A model generated the notes under the pieces. That model saw only the letters and a program-made list of their open reading frames with translations, did not search any database and had not been told where the DNA came from. From Orobanche coerulescens (taxonomy: Eukaryota; Streptophyta; Magnoliopsida; Lamiales; Orobanchaceae), in the NCBI GenBank assembly GCA_033398695.1, contig CM065802.1:83190096-83254095 (forward strand): a DNA stretch of 64,000 bases, read 5' to 3'. Of the stretch, positions 46,813-57,059 are shown piece after piece; the stretch's first letter is position 1; each line of letters opens with the position of its first letter. The position numbers and the translations under genes are program-made.

Positions 46813-46848
<36 letters not shown>

Positions 46849-46867
46849 AGTGAGTGTGTGTGTGTGG
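46813..46867. repeat. (CT)n(GT)n microsatellite
   Basis: Compound ct then gt repeat directly after the BSK exon, in the captured intron. Confidence 0.7.
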
Positions 46868-46995
46868 GGATTATTATTGTTATGATTATTATAATGATGT
46901 TTGTCTCTGTTAGGTCTAAATAAGGATCAAGAATTAGTTTGTCTCTTTTTGATAATTTGTTGTTTGTTAACAACTTTTATGTTGGTTTATTGAAG

Positions 46996-47083
46996 GATGA
47001 AGCTAAGGTGTGGGGAACCTCGAAGTGAAAGATTGGCAAATTTAATTGGATGTTGCTCGATGGGGAGGAGAGGTTCTTTGGTG
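46996..47083 (+). pseudogene. BSK-type kinase, next exon fragment
   Basis: Begins after attgaag and, allowing one lost base, reads RSERLANLIGCCSMGRR..SLV, the region after the kinase lysine in BSK proteins. A good donor gtgagt follows at 47084. Exon order and intron are kept, so genomic DNA rather than mRNA was captured. Confidence 0.75.
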
Positions 47084-47842
47084 GTGAGTTTATGCATAAT
47101 CTGACTCTGTCCATGCATTTATTTCTTTGTGAGTGAGTTTCATTTATTTCCTGAAAGATGAATTTGAGATTAATTAGTATGGAGTTATATCATAGTCAAC
47201 AAGTGGATTTTCTTTCTTTGAGATGTTATTCATATAATAACAATTGGATTTGTTGGTGCTCGAGTTTGAGGTCTAGAGGCACCTTAATTTTTGGATTGTC
47301 TATTCTTCTCCTTGTCCTTCCTTGTCTTGAATAGTGGAGCTTTATATGGTCTGTCATGTTTGCAAAAGGTATCCGTATACTTCTATTACAAGCAAGCTGT
47401 TCGACACATAATTCGAGTTGGAATTGAAGTATCCATACATCAAGATGTATAGATTTGAGGATAATGGCTCATCTTTTCATAGTGACAAATGAAGACACTG
47501 TTCGGTTTTACACTTCCATCGATTAGTTTCTGCAGTAGTCATTCTTGTATGTGTTCAAAGAATTTACATTTAAAACTTCCTTCTGCTGAACCGCATTATA
47601 GTTTGTTGAATAATGGTCCACCGAGGGTAACTTATAATTAAAGTCTCTTATGTATTTCTTGAATTTATTTGATTTTCTTTTGGTACATCCTGTTGAGGGA
47701 GCTTTGGGAAAGAGTGGTGTTTTAATCATTGCTCCATTGTGTGGGTTCATGTATTTTTCTTACCCCATCTTTTCAATTTTAAATGATGTTTTCTTTCATA
47801 ATGTATTGACTTTAAATTGCCTTGCGATTTTTTGGGTACTAG

Positions 47843-47915
47843 TTATGAGAATCTTGGTGGCATTACATTACGGTGCAATGTTGAGGGAATGCATACGCCA
47901 CCAAAGTGTTGCAAA
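47843..47915 (+). pseudogene. MO25/CAB39-like exon fragment
   Basis: Encodes [19 protein letters not shown] and half of the next lysine codon, ending at a GT donor (gcaaa|gtgagt). A one-base change separates an upstream YENL block from this frame. The blocks match MO25 scaffold proteins, which bind and activate STE20-like kinases. Confidence 0.85.
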
Positions 47916-48004
47916 GTGAGTGGTTGGTTTAGTTTGATATTGAATTACTACATGTCACATGTCAAAATTTCATTTATAGCTCTATACTCTGCTTCGGTCT
48001 ACAG

Positions 48005-48098
48005 ATATGTATTGGAATCAGAGCATATGAAGAAATTTTTTGATTATATACAACTCCCAAATTTCGACATAGCTTCCGATGCTGCTGCAACTTTCAAG
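48005..48098 (+). pseudogene. MO25/CAB39-like, following exon fragment
   Basis: After an acceptor (tctacag), the frame completes the split lysine and reads [18 protein letters not shown] then [13 protein letters not shown], ending at gttgag. This is the directly following segment in MO25 proteins. The 89-bp intron between the two exons is preserved and splices in phase. Confidence 0.88.
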
Positions 48099-49486
48099 GT
48101 TGAGTATTATGTCCGGCTTAGCTTTTCAATCGTCTGATCTTCAAAATGGTGCATGAGATGTGCTTATAGTAGGAGAGAATTTGGATGATTGGCTATCTGG
48201 TATTTATATATATGGTATATAGCCCTGAATAACCGTCTTTCCATTAAATTCAGAGCAAAGGAGGCAAAGATCTCTTTGCTAAGAGATATTCATATAGGGA
48301 TATTAGTTACACAACACTTTTTTCTTGTAAATATGTAGCTAATTTCTGGTATACAGTGGTACCTAGTTTTTCTAGTCGTATCATCTAAAGAATGAGCATT
48401 AGGCACTGGATTGTCGGAGATTATTTATTTCCTGGTGCTCATTTGTTTATTTTCTTTGTTTATGAAAAGGGTCCTTATTGTGAAACTTTAAGCATGTAAT
48501 TTTTCTTTTGCGTACTTCTAATATGGTTGGTGAACCTAGATTATGAGTGGAGATAGCGATATCAAGCTCTATAATTATTTCTATATGCGATTGCATTATA
48601 GTGCGTCCGAGGCAATGGACCGTTGCTAGTCCGTGAAAATGATGATGCCATACACTTCAATATATTAGTTTCTCTTTTTTACCAATTCTTTATCAAGCTC
48701 GAGCTTGCCTATGAAAACAGACAACATGAGACTAAACAAGATTCAAGCTACAAATGACCAAACTTCCAAGAAGTGTAGGTTTTGCTTTTCTGTCCCTACA
48801 ATAACTAGATATTGATGTTTAAGTTTTCTCTGCGTTATGTGTTCCTTTCACTTTATGGCATTGCCAACCAAAATATTAAGGCTAAATCGATGAGCGAAGG
48901 ACCAAATTTGAAGGTCCTGCTATTGGAAGGTATGCTCTAGAATTTTGAAGTGCCTAATCTTTGCTTCACTTATTTACACGATTTCGGACTTGAGATTGTT
49001 CTCTGTATATTTCATTTGATGATTTTTTTCTTTTTCGTTGGTTCCGTAAAACCCGTCATAATTCCTCTCCATCGACAAGGTTAGAGGGTTAACATTTTCT
49101 TTTTCTATTGATCTGTTAATGTGTAAGTGAATGATTTGTACATTGACGTGCTGTTTTGTTTATAGAAGGAAATCTTTACCGGCACCAAAGCAGTCGGCGA
49201 GGTGGAAACAAGTGGCACTAAAAGGTTTTGATGATTCCACAACTAAGGAATGGAACATTGGCGAAGGGTGTTATATGTATATATATACACACAATATTGG
49301 TATTTTAGGTATATTGCCTGGTATTATCGTTATCTTGGTGTCAGATAAATGAAGTTCGGAAATGTCAGTATCCCTCTTCTGGTTGTGAAGACAAGGATCT
49401 TTTTGTTTTCCATGTATGTGAGGGCGCGTTATTTTTAGTTACACTTTCTGATCTGCTCCTTGCTTTGGTTCAATTATTTATTGCAG
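48099..49486. other. CACTA interior, unassigned
   Basis: About 1.4 kb of AT-rich, intron-like sequence. A short open stretch at 49150-49270 reads LPAPKQSARWKQVALKGF and looks exon-like, but I cannot assign it to a family. Confidence 0.4.
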
Positions 49487-49653
49487 AAATTGGAATATGG
49501 AGATATGTGGTGCGTAGCTATTGAAAATGCGGTTGGCGGGTACTCAATGCTTTCATTGTCACAGATCATCAAGATGCCCGCATTCTAAGAGCATGTGCGA
49601 AGGAAGCGAACTATAACCGCTCTGATTATCATTTATGACTTTTCCATGCCAAG
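49487..49653 (+). pseudogene. SMC6-like hinge-region exon fragment
   Basis: After ttgcag the sequence reads KLEYGDMWCVAIENAVGG, then in a shifted frame AFIVTDHQDARILRACAKEA and, after another shift, LIIIYDFSMPR, ending at ag|gtaaca. These blocks match plant SMC6 around the hinge (structural maintenance of chromosomes, SMC5/6 DNA-repair complex). Frameshifts make it non-coding now. Confidence 0.8.
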
Positions 49654-49744
49654 GTAACAGTTTAGGCGTCTTAAGTGGAATCAATTCCCAATTACTTTTG
49701 TCAAATGAACATTTTCCAACGGATGATTTGTTTTCTCTTGGTAG

Positions 49745-49843
49745 AATTGACATTAGAGGCACATGCTTCCCCATACTAATCATCCCACCGCATTCTGTTA
49801 TGCATTCGACAACCCTACGGTGATGAATGTTTTGGTTGATGTG
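49745..49843 (+). pseudogene. SMC6-like, following exon fragment
   Basis: After cttggtag a frame reads HMLPHTNHPTAF then DNPTVMNVLVDV, ending at a gtaaac donor. This follows the previous fragment in SMC6 proteins. Exon order and intron are kept. Confidence 0.78.
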
Positions 49844-51829
49844 GTAAACTTCGCACTTCCTTGAGAACTCTTGTTTTTCACTTCTATTTATATTGTTCTG
49901 TCTATAAGCTAGTCTTGCATTTTCTTTTTTTTTCACATTTTTGCTACATGCACATAACATGCTACTCTACATGATTTAACATTTAGAAAACTACTACGAG
50001 ACACCTTGTGGAGATATGGCCATTGGTGGTTTGTTGGAGAGTACAGATTAACACAAACACTTAATGTCCCCTTTTATACGGATTTGCAATGATATTTTTA
50101 TCTTTGATCTCCTTATATTTGTTCTAATATCTTACGCATGATGTTGTCGAAACCTTTGTTTTAGTATAATGTATATCTTGCAAGCTAGTCTTTGAGAGAC
50201 AAGTGCTTGTCAAAGATTATGATCTTTGGTAAAATGGTTGCCTTTGATCGGAGGATATCAAACTGAAGGAGGTTTACACGTCGATGGGTACAAGATGTAA
50301 GACAACCGAGTTAATCGATGACCTATATCAAATTATATATACTAGTCTTGTCATTCGGTTAATCGTATTTTGTTATCTGTTTTCATTTTCTCTGTTTTTT
50401 CTTTCGACTTTTTCATTCCTTTTTGGAAGCGAGAATATATATCATTTCATACGATCTAATCTTAAGAAATGTATATTTGATAGAAAGCTGGTGGGTTGTG
50501 TTAGCATATGTTGTACAATGTTCAAACCTTTTCGATGCAAATACATTAATGTTCTCTTTATTATTCACATTGTAAAAGTATTGAAGATGAATTAACACAT
50601 TGCATGAAAGACTTTAAATGCCAATACAGGTCCCACCTTCCCCTGCTGTTGTGTGGTATATTTCAAGTCTGCTTTTTGCCGTGATATGTTTTTATTCTCA
50701 ATTCCAAAAGTTGTTTAGTGGTGTTTGTTTCGCGAGGCGGTTTGTCTATTGATCAAAGCGAGGCGGTTTGTCTATTGATCAATAAATTCTTGGAACCCCT
50801 TCAAATTTTGGAAATTATTTCTTGATTTTCCATACGCAACCGAAAGTGATAGAACCAAGGAATGGGGTTTGAAGATTGTCAATTTTCGAAGAAAATTTCC
50901 CAGATTTTGTTTAAATGTGTCGGGGTTTTTATTGGCATGTGTTGTTCCGACACTTATGTTCTCTTTTTAGTTTTGTTACATCTCATTGAGTTCATTGTTC
51001 TTCCCAATTTCAGTTGTTTTTTTGGTAAACTAACATAAGATATCTTGATTTTAAAGAACGGGGTTGAGGTTAAGCTCCAAAGGAATGCTTTAAGCGTGTT
51101 AGAACCTCCTACTGAAGCGAAGAAGATATCGATTTTGATTTTGATGATTCCACTAGTTGCTCGATATTGGTGAAAAGGACCATCATCAATTTTGTAAGTT
51201 GTGTAGCACGTGTTTTACTTAAAATATCACCACCGGACTCGATAACGTTTTATGGATCCGTCTTCCGTCTTGTTTTTATGGATCCGACTAAATGTTGCAA
51301 TGTTATATATGTGTTTTATATGATATCGGATATTTGTTTATGTTTTGTTCTAATATTAACAAATTTTTTATAATTGGCAGAATGTGTTTGAATTAGCGCC
51401 ACAAACTAAGAAGACAGTGTTGACTTCCGCGAAATATGGTGAATGTTTGGTTGATGTGCAGTCCATTATCTAGACCTGCATGTGTCTCGTAGACATTGTG
51501 GAAGTTTATTTGATGTTGGCATATTATAGTTATTCCCAATGCAAACTTGTGAATCACGCGAATCTGAATATTTGGCATTTTTGTACGACAATCCGCCGTT
51601 TATATATGAAAGTGTTGTTTATTACTATTATCAATGCTTATGATCTTATGTTATTGAATTGGGATCTTGTGATTTGAGTTTGTTGGATTTTTAATGAGGT
51701 TGATTGATGTATTTGAGGTTGTGTTGTTGCAATCTTGTGAATTGAGGTTTTTTATTGGATGGATCATGTTTTTGTACAACAGGGATTCTATATTTACAAA
51801 TTGAAAAGAAATATGCAATGTGGTTATTT
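49844..51829. other. CACTA interior, right part, unassigned
   Basis: Mostly non-coding. A perfect tandem duplication of 26 bp (gcgaggcggtttgtctattg plus atcaaa) lies at about 50731-50782. A short exon-like stretch near 51058-51130 reads NGVEVKLQRNALSVLEPPTE; another near 51385-51460 reads ELAPQTKKTVLTSAKYGECL. I cannot assign either. Confidence 0.4.
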
Positions 51830-52265
51830 ACTTCGGATAAAAAATGAAGTCAGAGATATATAATTAGCGACACAAAATAGAATAAGCGAAGTAAAAAGGA
51901 GTGTAATGCTTCGGCTAAACAAATAAAAGTGAAGTAAATGTGGTATCTTTAACTTCGTTGCCTATTAACAAGCGAAGTCGATAACATTATTTCACTTCAT
52001 CTGTATATATTTTACTGAAGCGAATACGAAATATACACTTCAGCGATTATAAGATAAGTGAAGTGGAAGGACCTTTTTTACTTCGCAAACCCCCATATTC
52101 GGGTTCTAAAAACCGAGATAGACTTCGGTTATTACGATATTAGACTTCGCCTAATAAGCGAAGTCTAAAGTATACCTTTAACTACACGAACATAGACTTC
52201 GGTAATTATAACATTTTTACTTCAGATATTATCCGAAGTCTTTGACGTTTATTCTTATAGTGCAA

Positions 52266-53067
52266 GAACCACTCTGCCCATGTGACCCTGAATGTGGTAG
52301 CCGTCAACTGAGCCCTTCTGTGCCGTCAACTTGAAGAGGTAGTTCATTTCCAGCGCAGAAGATAGACGAAACAGCCAATGACCTCCAAAAAGTGTCAAGG
52401 TACTAATAATCTGCAGCCAGGCGTTCGGCGTCAATTGGAGCGGCGCCACATTCCAGGCGGTCAGCAGGTACGACACGGCAAACGACAATGGGAACCGTAG
52501 ACCGGCCTCCAGGATCAGTTCGTTAACGACGACCATACCCTCGGGGGGTTGGTCGGCACGTTCGTTCTCCGAAGGCATATACAACGAGACATCAGAAGGG
52601 ATATGGAATTTCGCCCTCCAGCGACTCAAGTCTTTCCTGGTCGCCGAACTCCGAATTTGACCGAGGGTCCACAGGGAGTGGTCCGCGGCCCGAAACACCA
52701 TCCGTTTCACGGGCTCATAGGGGTGGGCGACAAAGTATGCTCCGAAGTCAAATCGGTGACGTGGTCCAGCAATCCTCTCCATAAGACCGGCGAACTCCAA
52801 AAAAGCCAGGCCAAACACGCTGTTCTGCTCCCAATACAACCTCACCGCTTCATCCTCATCTACCGGCGAGCCCCTCTGCCTCGCCGCCACCGCCGATCTC
52901 GCCGCATTGGCCTCGTTGAAGAGCTCTTCAACCTTCGTGGGTGTGATTCCCGCACGGACGACGGCCGTCTCCATGTGAAGAACCGAGGAGGTATCTTCCG
53001 GGGCAGGCGAAGTCGCGGCGGCAGAAGAGCTACCAGCCTCATATACTTTGGATCCTCCTCCAGACAT
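52266..53067 (-). pseudogene. Antisense Tat gene, first exon (putative gypsy-type transposon domain)
   Basis: 267 codons from ATG at 53067 to the CACTA insertion. The acidic/alanine-rich N-terminus is followed by VEELFNEANAARSAVAARQ, and the conserved block GLRFPLSFAVSYLLTAWNVA with PLQLTPNAWLQIIS. That block is characteristic of the plant 'putative gypsy type transposon' family (PF04195). The frame continues in phase at 45706 once the CACTA element is removed. The gene has its own TATA box upstream (53201-53207), runs antisense to pol and has at least three introns. Molecular function unknown. Confidence 0.82.
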
Positions 53068-53200
53068 GTTTCGAAGAAAAAAGGGGGGAGAGAATTTTTG
53101 TTCTTACCTAGAAAGAAAGTCGGTCGGCACAAGAATCTTCAAAGAAATTCGGTAGAGTCTTTGTCTAAAAGCAAGGGCGCATAAAGAGTGGCCCTAGCCC

Positions 53201-53207
53201 TTTTATA
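53201..53207 (-). promoter_or_regulatory. TATA box of the antisense Tat gene
   Basis: ttttata on the plus strand, within gcctataaaa on the coding strand, about 135 nt upstream of the ATG at 53067. The spacing fits an RNA polymerase II core promoter independent of the LTR. Confidence 0.6.
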
Positions 53208-53267
53208 GGCGAAAGCAGGGACCTCTGTGCAAATAGACGGAATCCCGGGGGCTGAAGTGCAACCGTC

Positions 53268-53284
53268 GGGGGGGGGGGGGGGGG
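53268..53284. repeat. G homopolymer (17 G)
   Basis: A run of 17 G in the promoter region of the antisense gene. Length should be treated with caution, since such runs are hard to sequence and could form G-quadruplexes. Confidence 0.7.
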
Positions 53285-53545
53285 CCCATTAAATGCAGCC
53301 CTCGAAACCTGCGTACGTGTCATTTCGAGGTCACGCCAGGCGACATGTCTGACAAAACCATCGGACTCCCCCAACGGGAGCGCGACGCGTGTCCCTGCAA
53401 CGTTTCGAGAGCCCACCTCCAAATTCCGCTATTTCCAGCGCATAAGGAGATCGTCCGGATTCGAAATCAGTTCGTCCAGGTGATGATCGTCCTTGTCATA
53501 AACAGATGAGTCAATCATCTAAAATAGGCGATCGCCAACAGTGCC
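53285..53545 (-). other. Tat 3' region upstream of the antisense gene
   Basis: GC-rich, no gene. It continues the Tat element up to the Sirevirus insertion. The last five bases gtgcc would be the left target duplication, but the partner lies outside the window. Confidence 0.5.
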
Positions 53546-54709
53546 TGTTAGGAAAAACAAACACCCTGTATCGATTCAGCCGGGATACCCGATCCCTGTA
53601 TCGATTGTTATTTGTTATTGAAAAGGTTTTGACATATATGCCAAATACAGTAAAGGAAAACTGTATCGAGGATTCAAGGATTTATCATGTATCGAAGACC
53701 TGCCTCGAATCCGCATAAGTGAAGCTCGTCAGTACAGCAAGAAGACTTGTAAGAAGACCAAGTATGGAAACTGTCTCGATGCCCTAAATACAGTCATTCT
53801 CCATACAGTTCACAAAAGGACAAGAAAGAACACAAGTCAAGTTCTGTTGAACAAAGAAGTATTTAAATACTCAAGGATAAAGTATTTAAATACATCGATC
53901 TTCGAATCTTGAGAATCCCGCGAAATCCGGATCATGTCATATTCCCGTTGAAGGAAATCTTATTCAAACGGACATCTCAACGGATACTTTCTTCAGAGGC
54001 TATATATATCCTTGAAGACATTGAAGATCAGTTACTCACGAAATCTACTGAAGTAACATAACTCTCAAAAAGCTATCAAAGTTATCATCTGAGAAAACAT
54101 ATCTCCAGAGCAAACTGCAAGTTAAAACGAAAGAGATATACAGTGCTCAAACATCAAGAACAGCTATCATCAGATCTTGATATTCAAAGTCTTTGTTCTT
54201 ACAGTTACCTAACCTTTTACCTCTGTGTAAAAACCGAGCTCTGTGTGAACTCAATAAGTTATTCTGACCTGTGTGGGACGAATAAGGACGAAGCTTTGGA
54301 ACTGTGTGTGAAGAAGCTAGTCAAGAAGGAAGCTTTAACCAATCTGTGTGAACGGTTGAAAGTGATATTCTTTGTATCAATCTGTGTGAACGATACAAGG
54401 ATAGGTTTGTTTATAATTACGTAGTTGTGTACGCAGTAATTATTTAATAAACTTTTTACTCCTGTGTGGAGGACCAGTGGACGTAGAGGGGTTTACCTCG
54501 AACCACTTAAATTACTGTGTTATTTACCTTCTGCTTTTACTGTTTGAAATTACTGTGATATATTAAGTATACACCAAATACTTTGTTGCTGTATCCACGG
54601 CAATTAACTGTATCCAAGACTTCCGCTACGCACTCAGATTTAGATTCCATACAGTTTGTTGTTTAAACTACTTTTCCAAACTGTATCCAGTATACTTAAG
54701 TGGCCAACA
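53546..54709 (+). repeat. Sirevirus 5' LTR (plus-strand copy)
   Basis: 1164 bp, TGTTAGGAAA...GGCCAACA. It carries seven spaced CTGTGTG-type motifs between 54220 and 54480, the counterpart of the TTCACACAG motifs in the minus-strand LTRs. A 93-codon frame at 54143-54424 runs through them. Confidence 0.9.
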
Positions 54710-54711
54710 AG

Positions 54712-54723
54712 TGGTATCAGAGC
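54712..54723 (+). other. Sirevirus primer binding site (plus-strand copy)
   Basis: tggtatcagagc, exact plant tRNA-iMet complement, 2 nt after the LTR. Confidence 0.9.
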
Positions 54724-54818
54724 GGTTGATTCTAAAAAGAATCGATCGTATTTCTTTTAACCGAATCGATTCAAATCACTTATTTTCAAAAGCTTTCTTT
54801 CATTCCTATATTATCGGT

Positions 54819-56990
54819 ATGGATACTTCTATGATTAACAAAGTCCCTATGTTCTCTATTAACGAATTTGACGATCGGAGAATTAGAATGGAAGCTCATC
54901 TTGCGGCAATGCGAAGAGATGATCTTTGTTATACAGATGGTCCGATCAAGATTATGAAGGTCAATCCGGCCGCAAGGATTGAGGGCCAAGCCCATGCCGA
55001 AATGCTCGAGAAGGAACGCGAGCAATGGACAACCGATGAAAGGAAGCGAGCCAATCTAGACAACGTGGCTAAGAACGCGTTATTTGTCACTCTTGACAAA
55101 GGCACGTTCTCAAAGGTAAAGAGCTGCAAAGCACCAAAGAAATGCAGGATAAACTCAAGTTAATTTGTGAGGGAAGGCTCTCTAAAGAAAACAAGATTTC
55201 AAAACTTACTCAAGAATTTGAATCTTTTGAAATGAAACCAACGGAAACACTTGAGGAACTTGACCTCAGATTTCTTGGTATTGTTGGTGAACTTGAAGCG
55301 TTAGGCAAGATTTACACCCAAAAGGAGAAGAACTTAAAAATTTTCGAGATCTCTCCCACTCGATGGGACATTAAGACCACACTATGCGTGTATCATGTAA
55401 TCTTAATGAAATATCCACTTTTGATCTCTTCTCGACCTTAAAGCTTTTGAGTATGACATTGTGAGAGAGAAAGTCAAGAATCTCCTTCAAAGGTCACGGC
55501 TCTCGCCGCCAGATCGAACCGTCGACACGGCATGCCTAGCTCGTCGGCCCGGTCACAAGAACGCCGACAATGACGACATCATCCTCACAAGATGAAATGG
55601 CGCTTCTAATGCATAAATTCAAAAGTTTATCAAACGATGCGGAAAGACTCCTACGAGCCCAAACACATCAACAAGGTAAATCAGAAACATCATCCGGTGA
55701 TGCTAACTCGTGTTATAAGCTGCAGGAAACCGTGCCATTATGCAAACAAATGTCCTCATCCCAAAGTCCAAAGGTTGCGGAGGCCGAGCAACAAGAGCGA
55801 GATGAAAGAAGACGTGCTTGGAAAGACAAGCTCAAGGCCACGATTGGAGAATCGAAGCCTCCCCCACACCATCCAAATCAGAGAATGTCTTCAGTGGTCA
55901 TCGAAAGTGATTCATCGACGATGAGTTCGATGATAAAGCATACATGTGCTTTATGGCCAAAGATGTTCCAGAAGGTGAAGACAATGACGATGAGGTAAGT
56001 TCAACCTCGGTTATTCCATCTAATGCATCTCATACTTTCGAAAATATGATGAATGAATTCAAAAACATTCAAAAGGCCCATGAGACTCTAAAAGCGAGAA
56101 TATACAGCTTCAATTAACAAATCTAGAGCCGAAAGATGAAAATGACTTCTTGAAAATAAATTATGAAAATATGTCTCTTGATTGTGAAACCGGAAGGTCG
56201 ATTTTGAAAAACTCATGGAGAGCAATCATCAACTTGCTCATGAACTAAATGAGGTTAAAACCCATAATGAGAGCAAGACAAATGATTTGGTTCTACTACA
56301 AACCAAAATTACAACTCTTGAGAAGCGAGAAAATGAACTTGAGACCATTCTGAAGTCTTTTGAAAAATCGTCCAAAAGAATGGAAGAAATTAAAACCTTG
56401 GGCAACATGCTCATGATAAAAGTGGCTTAGGATACGGCTCATGTTCGAATAAAGGTAAAACTAGTCTTGTGTTCGTCAAGAGTGTGGAACACATTCCAGA
56501 ATCGGAAGATGTTCCTAGTCCCAAAAAGGAACTCTTGTGCAGAAAACCAAAAGCTGCCATTCCGCCTCCACAACTCTACAATTCGAGACAGTGGAACCAA
56601 CAACCACTCAGAAGGCGTAATCTAAAGCATGCTCCCCAAGCATATCATCAAAGCCGAAAGTCATTCAGAAAGAAGACGGTATCCAACCACCAAAGGCCCG
56701 CACAGCAGTACCCTCAGTACAGTGCACCTAGGTATTGGATACAGGAGCCCCGTTATCCCTCAAGACAGCAGATGCCAGTTCAGTATCAACAACAGCATTG
56801 GGAATCCAACTGGAGACCCAGAAGACAAGCTATTAGGCCTAGGAAAATGGCTCCACCTCCTAGACGGCACTCATCTGGAATAATAATAATAACCCCGATT
56901 TTTACATGCATAGTAATTATCATGATTATAACAACTACGGATATGCCCCGTAGATACCGCAATCTTGTGCAGTACATCCTACGATAAACC
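54819..56990 (+). pseudogene. Sirevirus gag (plus-strand copy, frameshifted)
   Basis: Starts MDTSMINKVPMFSINEFD at 54819. The N-terminal region is open to about 55125, continues in another frame at 55142-55441, and is broken again around 55440-55570. The zinc-knuckle region (about 55700-55760) is split between frames. The coiled coil is seen at 56215-56430 (LAHELNEVKTHNESKTNDLV). The basic Q/R-rich tail is at 56469-56987 (PRYWIQEPRYPSRQQMPVQY). Compared with 25190-27398 the same domains are present in the same order. Many breaks coincide with CAG/CTG positions. Confidence 0.82.
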
Positions 56991-57059
56991 AATTCTTTAT
57001 CGGGAAAATCTGGGTACCTAAAGGAACTAACATATATGGACCCAAAATCAAAGGGGACC

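Noticed and set aside
52549..53184. 211-codon plus-strand frame opposite the antisense first exon
   Set aside because: It is a complement shadow: arginine- and proline-rich composition follows from the GC-rich coding strand.
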